A stretch of 64,000 nucleotides of DNA from Streptomyces sp. RPT161 (GCF_027533845.1 NZ_JAPZVN010000005.1:248001-312000), one strand, 5' to 3'. Shown: positions 8,400 to 18,797, counted from the stretch's first letter. The notes: generated from the letters alone by a model not told the origin. Made by a program: numbers and translations.

Positions 8400-9242
8400 A
8401 TGGCGACGCAGGACGGGGGAGCGGCGCGGCTGATGCGGCTGTTCGACGGGCACCGGCTGACGCCCACCCAGCGGCGGATCGCGCACTGCCTGGTGCGCCG
8501 GGCCGCCGACGCGCCGTTCCTGTCCTCCGTGGAGGTGGCCGAGCTGGCCGGGGTGAGCCAGCCGTCGGTGACCCGGTTCGCGGTGGCGCTGGGCTTCGAC
8601 GGCTACCCGGCGTTGCGACGGCACCTGCGTGAGGTCGCCCCCGTGCCGCAGGCCGAGCGCAGCGACAGCCGCAACGAGTACCAACAGGCCGTGGAAGACG
8701 AGATCGAGAACCTGCGGCAGCTCCGCGCGCTGCTGGCCGACCCCGAGCCGGTGGCACGGGCCGGGCGGTTGCTGGCCGCCTCCCGGCCGCTGCTCGTCCT
8801 GGGGCTGCGCGCCGCCGGGGCGCAGGCGCGCGGCTTCGGGTACTTCGCGGCCAAGGTGCACCCGGACGTGAGGGTGCTGGACGAGGGCGGCAGCGCGCTG
8901 GCCGACCGCATCGACGCGGCCAGGCGGGCGGGCGCGAGCGCGCTGCTGTGCTTCGCGCTGCCACGCCACCCGCGCGAGGTGGTGGACGCCCTGGAGTACG
9001 CCAAGCAGGCCGGGTTGACCGTCGTCACCGTCGCCGACAGCTCGTTCGCACCGGTCGCCAGGGACACCGATCTGCTGCTGCCCGCCGCGGTCGGCACCGG
9101 GCTGGTGTTCGACACGCCGTGCGCGCCGATGATGCTGGGCCGGGTGCTGCTGGAGGCGATGTGCGACGACCTGCCGGACGCACAGGCCCGGCTTGAGGAG
9201 TTCGACGCGCGTGCCGCGGCGCGCGGGCTGTTCGTCGACTGA
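8400..9242 (+). CDS. MurR/RpiR-family transcriptional regulator
   Basis: A 280-residue regulator with an N-terminal RpiR helix-turn-helix (about 10-85; VAELAGVSQPSVTRFAVALGF is the recognition region) and a C-terminal SIS sugar-phosphate-binding domain (about 115-250; LLVLGLRAAGAQARGFGY, ALPRHPREVVDALEYAKQAG). SIS domains bind phosphorylated sugars or related metabolites as effectors. The ATG at 8400 has AGGAGG upstream. It is divergent from the NCS1 permease with about 140 bp between their starts, which suggests control of that gene. The true effector is unknown. Confidence 0.9.
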   Translation: MATQDGGAARLMRLFDGHRLTPTQRRIAHCLVRRAADAPFLSSVEVAELAGVSQPSVTRFAVALGFDGYPALRRHLREVAPVPQAERSDSRNEYQQAVEDEIENLRQLRALLADPEPVARAGRLLAASRPLLVLGLRAAGAQARGFGYFAAKVHPDVRVLDEGGSALADRIDAARRAGASALLCFALPRHPREVVDALEYAKQAGLTVVTVADSSFAPVARDTDLLLPAAVGTGLVFDTPCAPMMLGRVLLEAMCDDLPDAQARLEEFDARAAARGLFVD

Positions 9243-9329
9243 TGTCCGGTTCGGTCCTCACGCTGTTTTGAGGTTCGCTGAGTAACCTCCGACCGGAAAG
9301 TATCGATTCCGGATCGGAGGAGGACGGTC

Positions 9330-9908
9330 GTGGGGCGCGGGGCGTATGCGCTGGCTCGGGTCGCGGTGATGGTACGGACGGCCGGGCGGTGGTGTTGGTG
9401 GCTCGGGGCGCTGGCGGCGCTCGCCGGGGCCTTCGTGCCGGGCCTCACCGGGCGCCGGATCGGGGCGCTGGGCGGCGCCGCGCTGTTCCTCCTCGCCGCC
9501 GTCGCCGCGTTCCTCGCCCGCCGCCGACGGTACGCCGCGCTGGCGCAGGCGGCGACACACGCCGCCAAGTCGGCGTTCCTGCAGGATCGTCGGGTCACCG
9601 CGCGGCTGTGGCTGCGACCGCGCCGCTGGTGGCTGCTGCTCGCGTTCGTGCTGGCGGTCGGCAGCTCGGCGGCGGCCTCCGCGGCGGGCGGCATGCTGCT
9701 GGCCGGGGTGGGCGCCGGGCTGTGGGCGAAGGCGGTCTGGCTGGGCCGCTGGGAGCGGTCCCACGAGGCACTGCTGTGGACGTGCCCGGAAGAGGCGCTG
9801 CGCCGCGGCCCGGCGGGCGGCGACGTACGGGCGTACCTGACCACCGGCCCGGCCGCCGGAGACGCCCGGCCAGGCGGGGCCCGACGGGTGGTCAGCCCAG
9901 CGCGCTGA
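9330..9908 (+). CDS. Small integral membrane protein, unknown function
   Basis: A 192-residue protein with a GTG start after GGAGGAGG. Two hydrophobic segments near the N terminus (about 24-36 and 44-62) and two in the middle (about 101-112 and 114-128) suggest four membrane helices in two pairs, split by a charged stretch (RRRRYAALAQAATHAAKSAFLQDRR). The C-terminal 40 residues are soluble. The 3' end overlaps the 3' end of the convergent decarboxylase gene by 17 bp. No family recognised. Confidence 0.6.
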   Translation: MGRGAYALARVAVMVRTAGRWCWWLGALAALAGAFVPGLTGRRIGALGGAALFLLAAVAAFLARRRRYAALAQAATHAAKSAFLQDRRVTARLWLRPRRWWLLLAFVLAVGSSAAASAAGGMLLAGVGAGLWAKAVWLGRWERSHEALLWTCPEEALRRGPAGGDVRAYLTTGPAAGDARPGGARRVVSPAR

Positions 9909-11244
9909 GCGCCTCCGGCTGGGCGCCGCCGCTCTCGGCGACGATCTCGTCGAGCGTCTGCGGCGCCCGTACGGTGGCGAACCGCACCGCGTCGCCGTCG
10001 CACGCGTACCCGTAGATTCCGGGCCGGGGCAGCGAGTTGTACTGGTAGTGGGTGGAGAAGTAGTACGCGCCGGTGTCCAGCAGCGCGACCAGATCGCCCT
10101 CCTCCAGCGGCGGCAGCTCGCGCGCCTCGGCCACGATGTCGCCCGCGAAGCAGCACGGCCCGGCCACGTCCTGGCTGACCGGCGCACCCTCCTTGGGGCG
10201 GCCCTTGGCGTCCAGCGCGGTGACCCGGATCGGCCAGGCGCCGGGCGCGTAGACGGTACGGGTGGCGAGCTGGGCGCCCGCGTGGGTGACCGCGATCCGA
10301 CGGCCGCCCGCGGTCTTCGCGTACTCCACGCGGGCCAGGATCGTGCCGTGCTTGGCCAGCAGCGAGCGGCCGAACTCGGTGACGATGCCGTAGCGGCCGT
10401 CGAACAGGCCGGGCACGGTGGCCCTCAGCAGCCGGGCGTACTCGTGGTGCGTCGGCCGCGTGGCGTCGGAGGCGAAGTTCACCGGCAGTCCGCCGCCGAT
10501 GTCCAGCGTGTCGATCTGCCGCCGTCCGGCGGTCGCGTTGATCCGCTCGGCGAGTTCGTAGGTGACCCGCACGCCCTCGGCCATCAGCTCCAGCGGGCAG
10601 CCCTGCGAGCCGGTGTGCGCGTGCAGCCGGGTCAGCCAGGGGCGCCGTACACAGGTGTCCACCAGCCACTCCATGACGCCTGGATCGCGCAGCGGCAGGC
10701 CGAACTTGGACCGGTCGGTGGCGGTGCTGGTGGCCGCGATGCGGCCACCGCCGATCTGCGGGTTGACCCGCAGGCCGATGGGGGACGCGGTCTCGGATCC
10801 GGCGAGCAGCGCGTCGAGGCGGTCCAGCTCCTGCGGGTTGTCGGCGTTGACGGCAACCCCCAGCGCCAGCGCCTCGCGCAGTTCGGCGGCGGTCTTGGCC
10901 GGGGAGTCCAGCACGATGTGGTGCGCTGGCACCCCGGCCGCCCGGGCCAGCGCCAGCTCGCCGGGGCTGGCCACCTCGCAGCCGACGCCCTCGGCGTACA
11001 GCAGCCGCAGCACCGGGACCAGGGACGCGGCCTTGACCGCGAAGGCATGGCTGACGGTCACCCCGGGCGTGGCGAACGCCGCCCGCAGCTCGCGGGCCGA
11101 CTCCCGGATGCCCTCGGCGTCCAGCAGCCCCACGACCGGCAGGTCCGCGCCCAGGACTCCCTGCTCGACGGCGGCGCGCAGGGCGTGCGCCCGCCGGGTG
11201 GCCGGATCCGGCGGGGTGGCGGCGTTCTGGTCCGCAGTTGCCAT
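9892..11244 (-). CDS. Fold-type III PLP-dependent decarboxylase (diaminopimelate decarboxylase-like)
   Basis: A 450-residue alanine-racemase-fold decarboxylase. The PLP lysine is K71 in HAFAVKAAS. The glycine loop LDIGGGLPVNF binds PLP phosphate, and CCFAGDIVAEARELPPLEEGD corresponds to the active-site Cys/Asp region. Motif wording departs from true LysA (YAVKAN), so this is probably a paralogue acting on another amino acid or an N-carboxy substrate, not the lysine-pathway enzyme. The ATG at 11244 is chosen over an Arg-rich upstream extension. It diverges from hutU across 149 bp that carries an inverted repeat, so the two could share regulation. Confidence 0.8.
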   Translation of the reverse strand: MATADQNAATPPDPATRRAHALRAAVEQGVLGADLPVVGLLDAEGIRESARELRAAFATPGVTVSHAFAVKAASLVPVLRLLYAEGVGCEVASPGELALARAAGVPAHHIVLDSPAKTAAELREALALGVAVNADNPQELDRLDALLAGSETASPIGLRVNPQIGGGRIAATSTATDRSKFGLPLRDPGVMEWLVDTCVRRPWLTRLHAHTGSQGCPLELMAEGVRVTYELAERINATAGRRQIDTLDIGGGLPVNFASDATRPTHHEYARLLRATVPGLFDGRYGIVTEFGRSLLAKHGTILARVEYAKTAGGRRIAVTHAGAQLATRTVYAPGAWPIRVTALDAKGRPKEGAPVSQDVAGPCCFAGDIVAEARELPPLEEGDLVALLDTGAYYFSTHYQYNSLPRPGIYGYACDGDAVRFATVRAPQTLDEIVAESGGAQPEALSALG

Positions 11245-11309
11245 GGACCCACTCCACCACCGGCGGCGCCGACTCGCCAGTAACCGGCGAACACCCGCCA
11301 TGACACCTG

Positions 11310-11344
11310 TTGACTGGAACTATTCACGCGGCAAGTATGTGAAT
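11310..11344 (+). promoter_or_regulatory. hut operon promoter region with inverted repeat
   Basis: TTGACT (11310-11315) is a good -35 element; the -10 about 17 bp on (AAGTAT, 11333) is weak. The inverted repeat ATTCAC-N11-GTGAAT (11322-11344) covers the promoter and would place a repressor over it. The spot lies between hutU and the divergent decarboxylase gene. Confidence 0.45.
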
Positions 11345-11393
11345 GACCCGATCCAGACCCGGTCGGGCGACGATGTGTGAGGAGGCGACCCGC

Positions 11394-13073
11394 ATGTCCG
11401 CTACGGCCGTAGGTGAACCCGGCCCCCGCCCGGTCCGGGCCCCGCGTGGCACCCAGCTCAGTGCCCTCGGCTGGCAGCAGGAGGCCGCGCTGCGGATGCT
11501 CCAGAACAACCTCGACCCCGAGGTCGCGGAGCACCCCGACAAGCTGGTCGTCTACGGCGGCACCGGCAAGGCGGCCCGCGACTGGCGCTCGTTCGACGCC
11601 ATGGTGCGCACCCTCAAGGGGCTCAAGCAGGACGAGACGATGCTCGTCCAGTCCGGCCGTCCGGTGGGCGTGATGACCACCCACGAATGGGCGCCCCGGG
11701 TGCTGATCGCCAACTCCAACCTGGTCGGCGACTGGGCGAACTGGGAGGAGTTCCGCCGCCTGGAGGCCCTCGGCCTGACGATGTACGGGCAGATGACCGC
11801 CGGATCGTGGATCTACATCGGCACCCAGGGCATCCTCCAGGGCACCTACGAGACCTTCGCGGCGGTGGCGGCCAAACGGTTCGGCGGTTCACTGGCCGGA
11901 ACCATCACCCTGACCGCCGGGCTCGGCGGCATGGGCGGCGCCCAGCCGCTCGCCGTCACCATGAACGGCGGCGTGGCCATCTGCGTCGACTGCGACCCGC
12001 GCGCCATCGAGCGGCGCATCGAGCACCGCTACCTGGACGTGCGGGCCGACTCCCTCGACCACGCGCTGGAGTTGGCGACACAGGCCCGTGACCAGCGCAG
12101 GCCGCTGTCGATCGGCCTGCTCGGCAACGCGGCCGAACTGCTGCCGCGGATGCTGCAGATGGGCGCGCCCATCGACATCGTCACCGACCAGACCAGCGCC
12201 CACGACCCGCTGAGCTACCTGCCGCTGGGCGTCGCCTTCGAGGACATGGCGGAGCTCGCGCGGGAGAAGCCCGCCGACTTCACCCAGCGCGCGCGGGAGT
12301 CCATGGCCAGGCACGTCGAGGCGATGGTCGGCTTCATGGACGCGGGCGCCGAGGTCTTCGACTACGGCAACTCCATCCGCGGCGAGGCCCAACTCGCCGG
12401 GTACGAGCGGGCGTTCGCCTTCCCGGGCTTCGTGCCCGCGTACATTCGGCCGCTGTTCTGCGAGGGCAAGGGTCCCTTCCGGTGGGCGGCGCTGTCCGGC
12501 GACCCCAAGGACATCGCGGCCACCGACCGGGCGATCCTCGACCTGTTCCCGGAGAACGACTCCCTCGCCCGCTGGATCCGGATGGCGGGCGAACGCGTCC
12601 ACTTCCAGGGCCTGCCCGCCCGCATCTGCTGGCTCGGCTACGGCGAGCGGGACAAGGCCGGTGAGCGCTTCAACGACATGGTGGCCAGCGGCGAGCTGAC
12701 CGCGCCCATCGTCATCGGCCGCGACCACCTCGACTGCGGCTCGGTGGCCTCCCCGTACCGGGAGACCGAGGCGATGCTCGACGGCTCCGACGCGATCGCC
12801 GACTGGCCGCTGCTCAACGCCATGGTCAACGTGGCCTCCGGCGCCTCCTGGGTCTCCATCCACCATGGCGGCGGCGTCGGCATGGGCCGCTCGATCCACG
12901 CGGGCCAGGTGACCGTAGCCGACGGCACGGCGCTCGCGGGGGAGAAGATCCGCCGGGTGCTGACCAACGACCCCGGGATGGGCGTGATCCGGCATGTGGA
13001 CGCCGGGTACGACATCGCGGACGAGGTCGCGGCCGAGCGCGGCGTGCGCGTTCCCATGCGGGAGGGCGAGTGA
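11394..13073 (+). CDS. hutU: Urocanate hydratase
   Basis: A 559-residue urocanase, the second step of histidine degradation (urocanate to imidazolonepropionate), with tightly bound NAD. Family hallmarks seen include [11 protein letters not shown], the GTYETF region, the Rossmann-like [21 protein letters not shown] and the C-terminal [16 protein letters not shown]. The ATG at 11394 follows GAGGAGG; an in-frame start 17 codons earlier is less likely. It is the first gene of a four-gene unit: its stop overlaps the next start by 4 bp. No hutH (histidase) lies in the window, so that step must be encoded elsewhere. Confidence 0.97.
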   Translation: MSATAVGEPGPRPVRAPRGTQLSALGWQQEAALRMLQNNLDPEVAEHPDKLVVYGGTGKAARDWRSFDAMVRTLKGLKQDETMLVQSGRPVGVMTTHEWAPRVLIANSNLVGDWANWEEFRRLEALGLTMYGQMTAGSWIYIGTQGILQGTYETFAAVAAKRFGGSLAGTITLTAGLGGMGGAQPLAVTMNGGVAICVDCDPRAIERRIEHRYLDVRADSLDHALELATQARDQRRPLSIGLLGNAAELLPRMLQMGAPIDIVTDQTSAHDPLSYLPLGVAFEDMAELAREKPADFTQRARESMARHVEAMVGFMDAGAEVFDYGNSIRGEAQLAGYERAFAFPGFVPAYIRPLFCEGKGPFRWAALSGDPKDIAATDRAILDLFPENDSLARWIRMAGERVHFQGLPARICWLGYGERDKAGERFNDMVASGELTAPIVIGRDHLDCGSVASPYRETEAMLDGSDAIADWPLLNAMVNVASGASWVSIHHGGGVGMGRSIHAGQVTVADGTALAGEKIRRVLTNDPGMGVIRHVDAGYDIADEVAAERGVRVPMREGE

Positions 13074-14398
13074 CCTCCAGCGCCGGCGGCCGCCCCGCTG
13101 GGGCGGGTACTTCGGTGCCCGGTGCGGGTGGTGGGCCGGCCGCGCCCGCCCGTTCCGCGCCGCGGAGCGACTGTCCGCCGCCTGCCGGGTTCCACGAGAT
13201 GTGGCGGGACCTGCGGCCGATCGGGCTTGACGCCGGATCGGGCGGATACCGCCGGTTCGCGTGGACGGGGGCCGACGCCGACTGCCGGGCATGGTTCCGT
13301 GCGCAGGCCGAGACGCGCGGGCTGGCGTACGAGGTGGACCGCAACGGCAACCAGTGGGCCTGGCTCGGCGACCCGGCCGCCGGGGACGCCGTCGTCACCG
13401 GCTCGCACCTGGACTCAGTGCCCGACGGCGGCGCGTTCGACGGCCCGCTCGGCGTGGTGTCGTCCTTCGCCGCCCTCGACGAACTGCGGGCCCGGGGCGC
13501 CAGCCCCACCCGCCCGCTGGCGATCGTCAACTTCGGCGACGAGGAGGGCGCCCGGTTCGGCCTCGCCTGCGTCGGCTCCCGGCTGACCGCGGGCCAGCTC
13601 ACCGCCGGCCAGGCCGCCGAGCTGCGGGACGCGGACGGCATCAGCCTGCCGCAGGCCATGGAGCGCGCCGGGTACGACCCCGAGGCCATCGGTCCGGACC
13701 CCGAACGGCTCGCCCGGATCGGCGCGTTCGTGGAACTCCACGTCGAGCAGGGCCGGGCGCTCGACCTGAGCGGTGATCCGGTCGGCGTGGCGTCCGCGAT
13801 CTGGCCGCACGGCCGCTGGCGGTTCGACTTCCGCGGCGAGGCCAACCACGCAGGCACCACCCGGCTGGAAGACCGCCGCGACCCGATGCTGACATACGCC
13901 AACACCGTGCTGGCCGCCCGCAAGAAGGCACGGCTGGCCGGTGCCCTGGCCACCTTCGGCAAGGTCGCGGTGGAACCCAACGGCGTCAACGCCATCCCCT
14001 CCCTGGTCCGTGGCTGGCTGGACTCCCGCGCCGCCGACGAGCGCACGCTGGCCGCCGTGGTCGAGGAGATCGAGCGCGCGGCCGCCGAACGCGGTGACCG
14101 GGACGGTGTCGAGGTCCGGGTCACCCGGGAGTCCTTCACCCCGGTGGTGGAGTTCGAGCACGCGCTGCGCGACCAGGTCGCCGGGCTGCTGTCGGCCGAC
14201 GGCCGCACGGTCCCGGTGCTGCCCACCGGCGCGGGACACGACGCGGGTATTTTGTCCGCTTCCGTTCCCACCGCCATGCTGTTCGTACGGAACCCCACCG
14301 GGGTTTCGCACTCCCCGGCCGAGCACGCCGCCGAGGACGACTGCCTCGCCGGAGTGCTCGCGCTCGCCGATGTACTGGAGGGCCTGGCGTGTCGCTGA
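13070..14398 (+). CDS. M20-family metalloamidase in the hut operon (allantoate/N-carbamoyl-amino-acid hydrolase type)
   Basis: A 442-residue binuclear-metal hydrolase. After a 40-residue low-complexity N terminus come the M20 metal-site motifs: [19 protein letters not shown] (His113, Asp124), GDEEGARFG (Glu158/159), ELHVEQG and, near the C terminus, GAGHDAG. This is the subfamily with allantoate amidohydrolase and N-carbamoyl-L-amino-acid hydrolase. It sits between hutU and hutF with 4-bp and 10-bp overlaps, so it is translated with the histidine pathway. HutF releases N-formylglutamate and no HutG-type deformylase is present, so an N-formylglutamate amidohydrolase role is a reasonable inference. 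Allantoate hydrolysis remains the annotation-level alternative. Confidence 0.88.
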   Translation: MTSSAGGRPAGAGTSVPGAGGGPAAPARSAPRSDCPPPAGFHEMWRDLRPIGLDAGSGGYRRFAWTGADADCRAWFRAQAETRGLAYEVDRNGNQWAWLGDPAAGDAVVTGSHLDSVPDGGAFDGPLGVVSSFAALDELRARGASPTRPLAIVNFGDEEGARFGLACVGSRLTAGQLTAGQAAELRDADGISLPQAMERAGYDPEAIGPDPERLARIGAFVELHVEQGRALDLSGDPVGVASAIWPHGRWRFDFRGEANHAGTTRLEDRRDPMLTYANTVLAARKKARLAGALATFGKVAVEPNGVNAIPSLVRGWLDSRAADERTLAAVVEEIERAAAERGDRDGVEVRVTRESFTPVVEFEHALRDQVAGLLSADGRTVPVLPTGAGHDAGILSASVPTAMLFVRNPTGVSHSPAEHAAEDDCLAGVLALADVLEGLACR

Positions 14399-15798
14399 CG
14401 CCGCAGACCTACTGGGCGGAGTACGCCTGGATCGACGGGCGTGTCGAGGACGAGGTGGTGATCGAATCCGCCCCCGACGGCCGGATCGCCACCGTGCGGA
14501 CCTCGGTCGAGACCCCGCCCGCGGGCGCCGTACGGCTGCCCGGGCTCACCCTGCCCGGTCTGGCCAACGCCCACTCGCACGCCTTCCACCGCGCCCTGCG
14601 CGGCACCGTCCAGGCCCAGTACGCCGCCGTGCTCCGGCCGCCGGGCCAGGGAACGGCCGGGGACGGCGAGCGGGCGCCGGACTCCTTCTGGACCTGGCGT
14701 GAGGTGATGTACGCCGTCGCCCAGAACCTCACCCCCGAGCGGTACTTCGACCTCGCCCGCGCCGTCTACGCCGAGATGGCGCTGGCCGGGATCACCTGTG
14801 TCGGCGAGTTCCACTACGTCCACCACCAGCCCGGCGGCACCCCCTACGGCGAGCCCAACGCGATGGGCGACGCGCTGATCGCCGCCGCGGCGGACGCCGG
14901 TATCCGCATCACCCTGCTCGACACCTGCTACCTCTCCTCCGGTTTCGGCGCCGCCCCCGAACCGCGCCAGCTGCGTTTCAGCGACGGCGACGCGGACGCC
15001 TGGGCGGCCCGCGCCGCCGCGATCAAGACGGACGGCGACCACGCCAGGGTCGGCGCGGCCATCCACTCGGTGCGGGCGGTGCCCGCCGAGCAGCTCGCCA
15101 CCGTGGTGCGCTGGGCCGACGAGCGGCACGCACCGCTGCACGTGCACCTGTCCGAGCAGCCCGCGGAGAACGAGGCGTGCCTGCGGACACACGGCCGCAC
15201 CCCCACCCAACTGCTCGCCGATCACGGCGCGTTGGGGCCGCGTACCACCGCCGTCCACGCGACGCACCTGACGGACGAGGACATCCGGCTGATCGGCGGC
15301 GCCTCGGCGACAGTCTGCATGTGCCCCACCACCGAGCGGGACCTGGCGGACGGCATCGGCCCGGCCGTCCAACTCCAGCGCGCCGGAAGCCCGTTGAGCC
15401 TGGGCAGCGACAGCCACGCGGTCATCGACCTGCTGGAAGAGGCCCGCGCGATGGAACTGGACGAGCGGCTGCGCACTGGCGCGCGCGGCCACTGGACGGC
15501 GGCCGAACTGCTGCGCGCCGCCACCGAGGACGGGCACGCCTGCCTCGGCTGGTCCGACGCGGGCCGCATCGAGCCCGGTTACCTCGCCGACCTCACCACG
15601 ATCGCGCTGGACTCGGTCCGTACCGCGGGCACCCCGGCGCGACTGGGCGCCGAGATGGCCGTATTCGCCGCCTCCAACGCGGACGTGCGGCACACCGTGG
15701 TCGCGGGCCGCCACATCGTCCGCAACGGACACCACCAGCTGGTCCAGGACGTCGCCGGGGCGCTGGCCGACGCCATCGCCGCCGTACGCACCCCATGA
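14389..15798 (+). CDS. hutF: Formimidoylglutamate deiminase
   Basis: A 469-residue amidohydrolase that converts N-formimidoylglutamate to N-formylglutamate and ammonia. Metal-site signatures in order are [44 protein letters not shown] and [15 protein letters not shown]. The HSH pair and the late Ser-Asp-Ser-His are typical of HutF as opposed to guanine or cytosine deaminases. The GTG at 14389 lies 10 bp inside the preceding gene, and its stop overlaps the hutI start (ATGA), indicating coupled translation. Confidence 0.95.
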   Translation: MSLTPQTYWAEYAWIDGRVEDEVVIESAPDGRIATVRTSVETPPAGAVRLPGLTLPGLANAHSHAFHRALRGTVQAQYAAVLRPPGQGTAGDGERAPDSFWTWREVMYAVAQNLTPERYFDLARAVYAEMALAGITCVGEFHYVHHQPGGTPYGEPNAMGDALIAAAADAGIRITLLDTCYLSSGFGAAPEPRQLRFSDGDADAWAARAAAIKTDGDHARVGAAIHSVRAVPAEQLATVVRWADERHAPLHVHLSEQPAENEACLRTHGRTPTQLLADHGALGPRTTAVHATHLTDEDIRLIGGASATVCMCPTTERDLADGIGPAVQLQRAGSPLSLGSDSHAVIDLLEEARAMELDERLRTGARGHWTAAELLRAATEDGHACLGWSDAGRIEPGYLADLTTIALDSVRTAGTPARLGAEMAVFAASNADVRHTVVAGRHIVRNGHHQLVQDVAGALADAIAAVRTP

Positions 15799-16994
15799 CC
15801 CCGCAGCCGAAGGACACCACCACACCGATGGCGACCGCGATCACCAACATCAGCAGCCTCGTCACCAACGACCCCTCCCTCGGCCACGGCCCGCTGGGCA
15901 TCATCGAAAGCGCGGCCGTCGTCATCGACGGCGACCGCATCGCCTGGGTCGGCACCGACAGCAAAGCACCCGCCACTGACAGCCACCTCGACGCCGAGGG
16001 CCGGGCGGTGCTCCCGGGCTTCGTGGACTCCCACTCCCATCTGGTGTTCGCGGGCGACCGCACCGCCGAGTTCAACGCCCGCATGGAGGGCCGCCCGTAC
16101 TCCGCGGGCGGCATCCGCACCACCGTCGCGGCCACCCGCGCCGCCTCCGACGCCGAACTCGACGCCACCGTGGCCCGTTTCGTGGGCGAGGCGCTGCGCC
16201 AGGGCACGACCACCGTCGAGACCAAGTCCGGCTACGGGCTCACCGTCGAGGACGAGGCCCGCGCCCTACGCGTCGCGGCCCGCCACACCGACGAGGTGAC
16301 GTTCCTGGGGGCGCACATCGTCGCCCCCGAGTACGCCGAAGATCCGGCCGGATACGTGGAGTTGGTGACCGGCCCCATGCTGGAGGCGTGCGCGCCGCAC
16401 GCCCGCTGGATCGACGTCTTCTGTGAGCGCGGCGCGTTCGACGGCGACCAGGCCCGGGCGATCCTCACCGCGGGAGCCGCGCGCGGGCTCACCCCCCGTG
16501 TCCACGCCAACCAGCTGGGGCACGGTCCCGGCGTCCAACTCGCCGTGGAACTCGGTGCGGCGTCCGCCGACCACTGCACGCACCTCACCGACGCCGACGT
16601 GGACGCGCTGGCCAGCGGGGACACCGTGGCCACGCTGCTGCCCGGTGCCGAGTTCTCCACCCGGTCCCGCTACCCGGACGCCCGGCGGCTGCTGGACGCC
16701 GGAGCCACCGTCGCCCTGTCCACCGACTGCAACCCCGGCTCGTCCTTCACCAGCTCCATGCCGTTCTGCATCGCGCTGGCGGTACGGGAGATGGGCATGA
16801 CACCCGACGAGGCGGTCCGTGCGGCTACCGCGGGCGGCGCGCGGGCGCTGCGGCGTACGGACGTCGGCCGGGTGGCGGTCGGCGCGCGAGCGGACCTGGT
16901 GCTTCTCGAAGCCCCCTCCCATGTGCACCTGGCCTACCGGCCGGGGGTTCCGCTGGCGGCGGCGGTGTGGCGCGGGGGCGCCAGGGTCCGCTGA
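15795..16994 (+). CDS. hutI: Imidazolonepropionase
   Basis: A 399-residue amidohydrolase opening the ring of 4-imidazolone-5-propanoate to N-formimidoylglutamate. Seen are the N-terminal metal motif [16 protein letters not shown], the substrate segment [23 protein letters not shown] and the C-terminal [16 protein letters not shown]. The ATG at 15795 overlaps the hutF stop by 4 bp; a second Met 11 codons later is a possible alternative. It is the last gene of the hut operon and is followed by a hairpin shared with the convergent sigma-factor gene. Genes do not follow reaction order (U, deformylase?, F, I). Confidence 0.96.
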   Translation: MTPQPKDTTTPMATAITNISSLVTNDPSLGHGPLGIIESAAVVIDGDRIAWVGTDSKAPATDSHLDAEGRAVLPGFVDSHSHLVFAGDRTAEFNARMEGRPYSAGGIRTTVAATRAASDAELDATVARFVGEALRQGTTTVETKSGYGLTVEDEARALRVAARHTDEVTFLGAHIVAPEYAEDPAGYVELVTGPMLEACAPHARWIDVFCERGAFDGDQARAILTAGAARGLTPRVHANQLGHGPGVQLAVELGAASADHCTHLTDADVDALASGDTVATLLPGAEFSTRSRYPDARRLLDAGATVALSTDCNPGSSFTSSMPFCIALAVREMGMTPDEAVRAATAGGARALRRTDVGRVAVGARADLVLLEAPSHVHLAYRPGVPLAAAVWRGGARVR

Positions 16995-17036
16995 GGCGGG
17001 GCCCTCCCCGCGGGCCGCGGCGGCGCGCAAGCGAAA

Positions 17037-17065
17037 CGGTGGGTCCGGCCATGCCGAACCCACCG
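17037..17065. terminator. Bidirectional hairpin between hutI and the sigma gene
   Basis: 13-nt arms (17037-17049 and 17053-17065) pair with one mismatch around a 3-nt loop, between two convergent stop codons. Confidence 0.65.
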
Positions 17066-17101
17066 TGAGCCGCGACGGCGCCGGAAGGGCGCCTGGGGGC
17101 G

Positions 17102-18025
17102 TTACTCCTCGATCAGCAGGCCCCGCCTGAGGCGGGACAACGTCCGCGTCAGCAGGCGCGAGACGTGCATCTGGGAGATGCCCAGTTCCTCGCCGATCTC
17201 CGACTGGGTCAGATTGCCGACGAAGCGCAGCGAGAGGATCTTGCGGTCCCGGGCGGGCAGTTCCGCGATCAGCGGCTTGAGTGACTCGACGTACTCGATG
17301 CCCTCCAGGCCGTGGTCCTCGTAGCCGATGCGGTCGGACAGCGCGGCCTCGGAGTCGTCCTCCTCCGGCTGGGCGTCCAGCGAGCTGGCGGTGTACGCGT
17401 TGCTCGCCGCCATGCCCTCGACGACCTCTTCCTCGCTGAGGCCGAGCCGTTCGGCCAGCTCCGCCACGGTGGGGGAGCGGTCCAGGCGCTGGGCGAGTTC
17501 GTCTCCGGCCTTGGCGAGGTCGAGCCGCAGTTCCTGGAGCCGTCGCGGCACCCGTACCGACCAGCTGGTGTCACGGAAGAAACGCTTGATCTCGCCGATG
17601 ATCGTCGGCATCGCGAAGGTGGGGAACTCCACACCCCGGCTCAGCTCGAACCGGTCGATCGCCTTGATCAGTCCGATCGTGCCGACCTGGACGATGTCCT
17701 CCATCGGCTCGCTGCGCGAGCGGAAGCGGGAGGCCGCGAACTTCACCAGGGCGAGATTCAGCTCGACCAGGGTGTTGCGGACGTACGCGTACTCGTGCGT
17801 GCCCTCTTCCAGGGTCTCCAGGCGTTGGAAGAGCGTCTTGGACAGGGCCCTCGCGTCCAGCGGCGCCACCTCGTCGAACGGCGGGATCGCCGGCAGATCG
17901 GCGAGTCCCTCCAGGTCCGGCAGTGGCGTCGACGCGTCTGGCGTCTCCGAGGTTCCGGTCTCCGGCTCCGCAGCGGCTCCGTAGTCCGTCTCCTGAAGCG
18001 TCTGTGCGTCGAGCTGGGGTGCCAT
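17102..18025 (-). CDS. sigI: SigB/SigF-family RNA polymerase sigma factor (SigI by gene context)
   Basis: A 307-residue group 3 sigma factor. Region 2 (about 78-150: LNLALVKFAASRF, DIVQVGTIGLIKAIDRFE, GVEFPTFAMPTIIGEIKR) recognises the -10 element, region 3 follows (about 158-215) and region 4 ends the protein with the helix-turn-helix NLTQSEIGEELGISQMHVSR. The first 50 residues are an acidic, Pro-rich leader. The ATG at 18025 follows GGAGGAG; longer in-frame starts lack a spaced site. It is divergent from an anti-anti-sigma and an anti-sigma gene, which matches the S. coelicolor sigI-arsI-prsI partner-switching module known in osmotic stress. The family is certain; the sigI name rests on synteny recalled from memory. 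Confidence 0.88.
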   Translation of the reverse strand: MAPQLDAQTLQETDYGAAAEPETGTSETPDASTPLPDLEGLADLPAIPPFDEVAPLDARALSKTLFQRLETLEEGTHEYAYVRNTLVELNLALVKFAASRFRSRSEPMEDIVQVGTIGLIKAIDRFELSRGVEFPTFAMPTIIGEIKRFFRDTSWSVRVPRRLQELRLDLAKAGDELAQRLDRSPTVAELAERLGLSEEEVVEGMAASNAYTASSLDAQPEEDDSEAALSDRIGYEDHGLEGIEYVESLKPLIAELPARDRKILSLRFVGNLTQSEIGEELGISQMHVSRLLTRTLSRLRRGLLIEE

Positions 18026-18290
18026 GATCTCCTCCCTCAGGCCGGGCCGAAAGCTGCCGCTGCCATGCTTGGCGTACTGCTGGTGCGGCGCCTCCAACCG
18101 GCCGTGTACGGACATCTCCTTACCAGGCCTACCCGTTTTCGGGTCCGACTTGCAAGTTTCCGGGGAAGTCCTGATGCAGCTGTTACGAGCGGCGACGATC
18201 ACCCTCTGTACGCGCGGCACCGACTACCGTCCGCTTCTCGGACGGCGTAAGGTTCGAGGGCGCAGTCACAGGCAACCAGGAGGAACGCGC

Positions 18291-18659
18291 ATGGACCGCG
18301 GGATGGTCGGGACCGCCGGCCGAGACCGTCTCAGTGTCGCCGTGCAGCGGCGTGGACACTGTGCGATCTTCACCCCGGCCGGTGAGCTGGATCACCACAC
18401 CGCTGAACTTCTGCGGGAGCCGATGGAGAACAGCGTCGACGAGGGGTGCAGCAAGCTCGTCGTGGACTGTTCGCGGCTTGAGTTCTGCGACTCCACCGGC
18501 CTGAACGTGTTGCTCGGCGCCCGGCTGAAGGCCGAGGCCGTGGGCGGCGGGGTGCACCTCGCCGGGCTGCGTCCGGTGGTGGCGCGGGTGTTCGAGATCA
18601 CCGGTGCCGAAGCTGTTTTCACTGTCCATGACACTCTCGCCGACGCGTTGAACGAGTGA
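18291..18659 (+). CDS. arsI: STAS-domain anti-anti-sigma factor (ArsI-like)
   Basis: A 122-residue single STAS domain. The phosphorylation-site segment LEFCDSTGLNVLLGA carries the conserved Asp-Ser pair. When unphosphorylated, such proteins bind the anti-sigma kinase and free the sigma factor. The ATG at 18291 has AGGAGG upstream. It is divergent from the sigma gene and followed after 138 bp by the anti-sigma gene. The gap is wide enough for a separate promoter, though I found no convincing one. The symbol is inferred from the module. Confidence 0.85.
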   Translation: MDRGMVGTAGRDRLSVAVQRRGHCAIFTPAGELDHHTAELLREPMENSVDEGCSKLVVDCSRLEFCDSTGLNVLLGARLKAEAVGGGVHLAGLRPVVARVFEITGAEAVFTVHDTLADALNE

Positions 18660-18797
18660 CGTGAACCGTGGCGGGCGCCCCTTTGTGTCGAGGGGCGACC
18701 AGCGCCACACCGGCTCGCGAGAATCTGGGGGTGTTGCCCGGGTTCCGTCGGGCAGGAGACTCCTCGAACTGTCGGACATCGGTGAGGTGAAGCGCTG

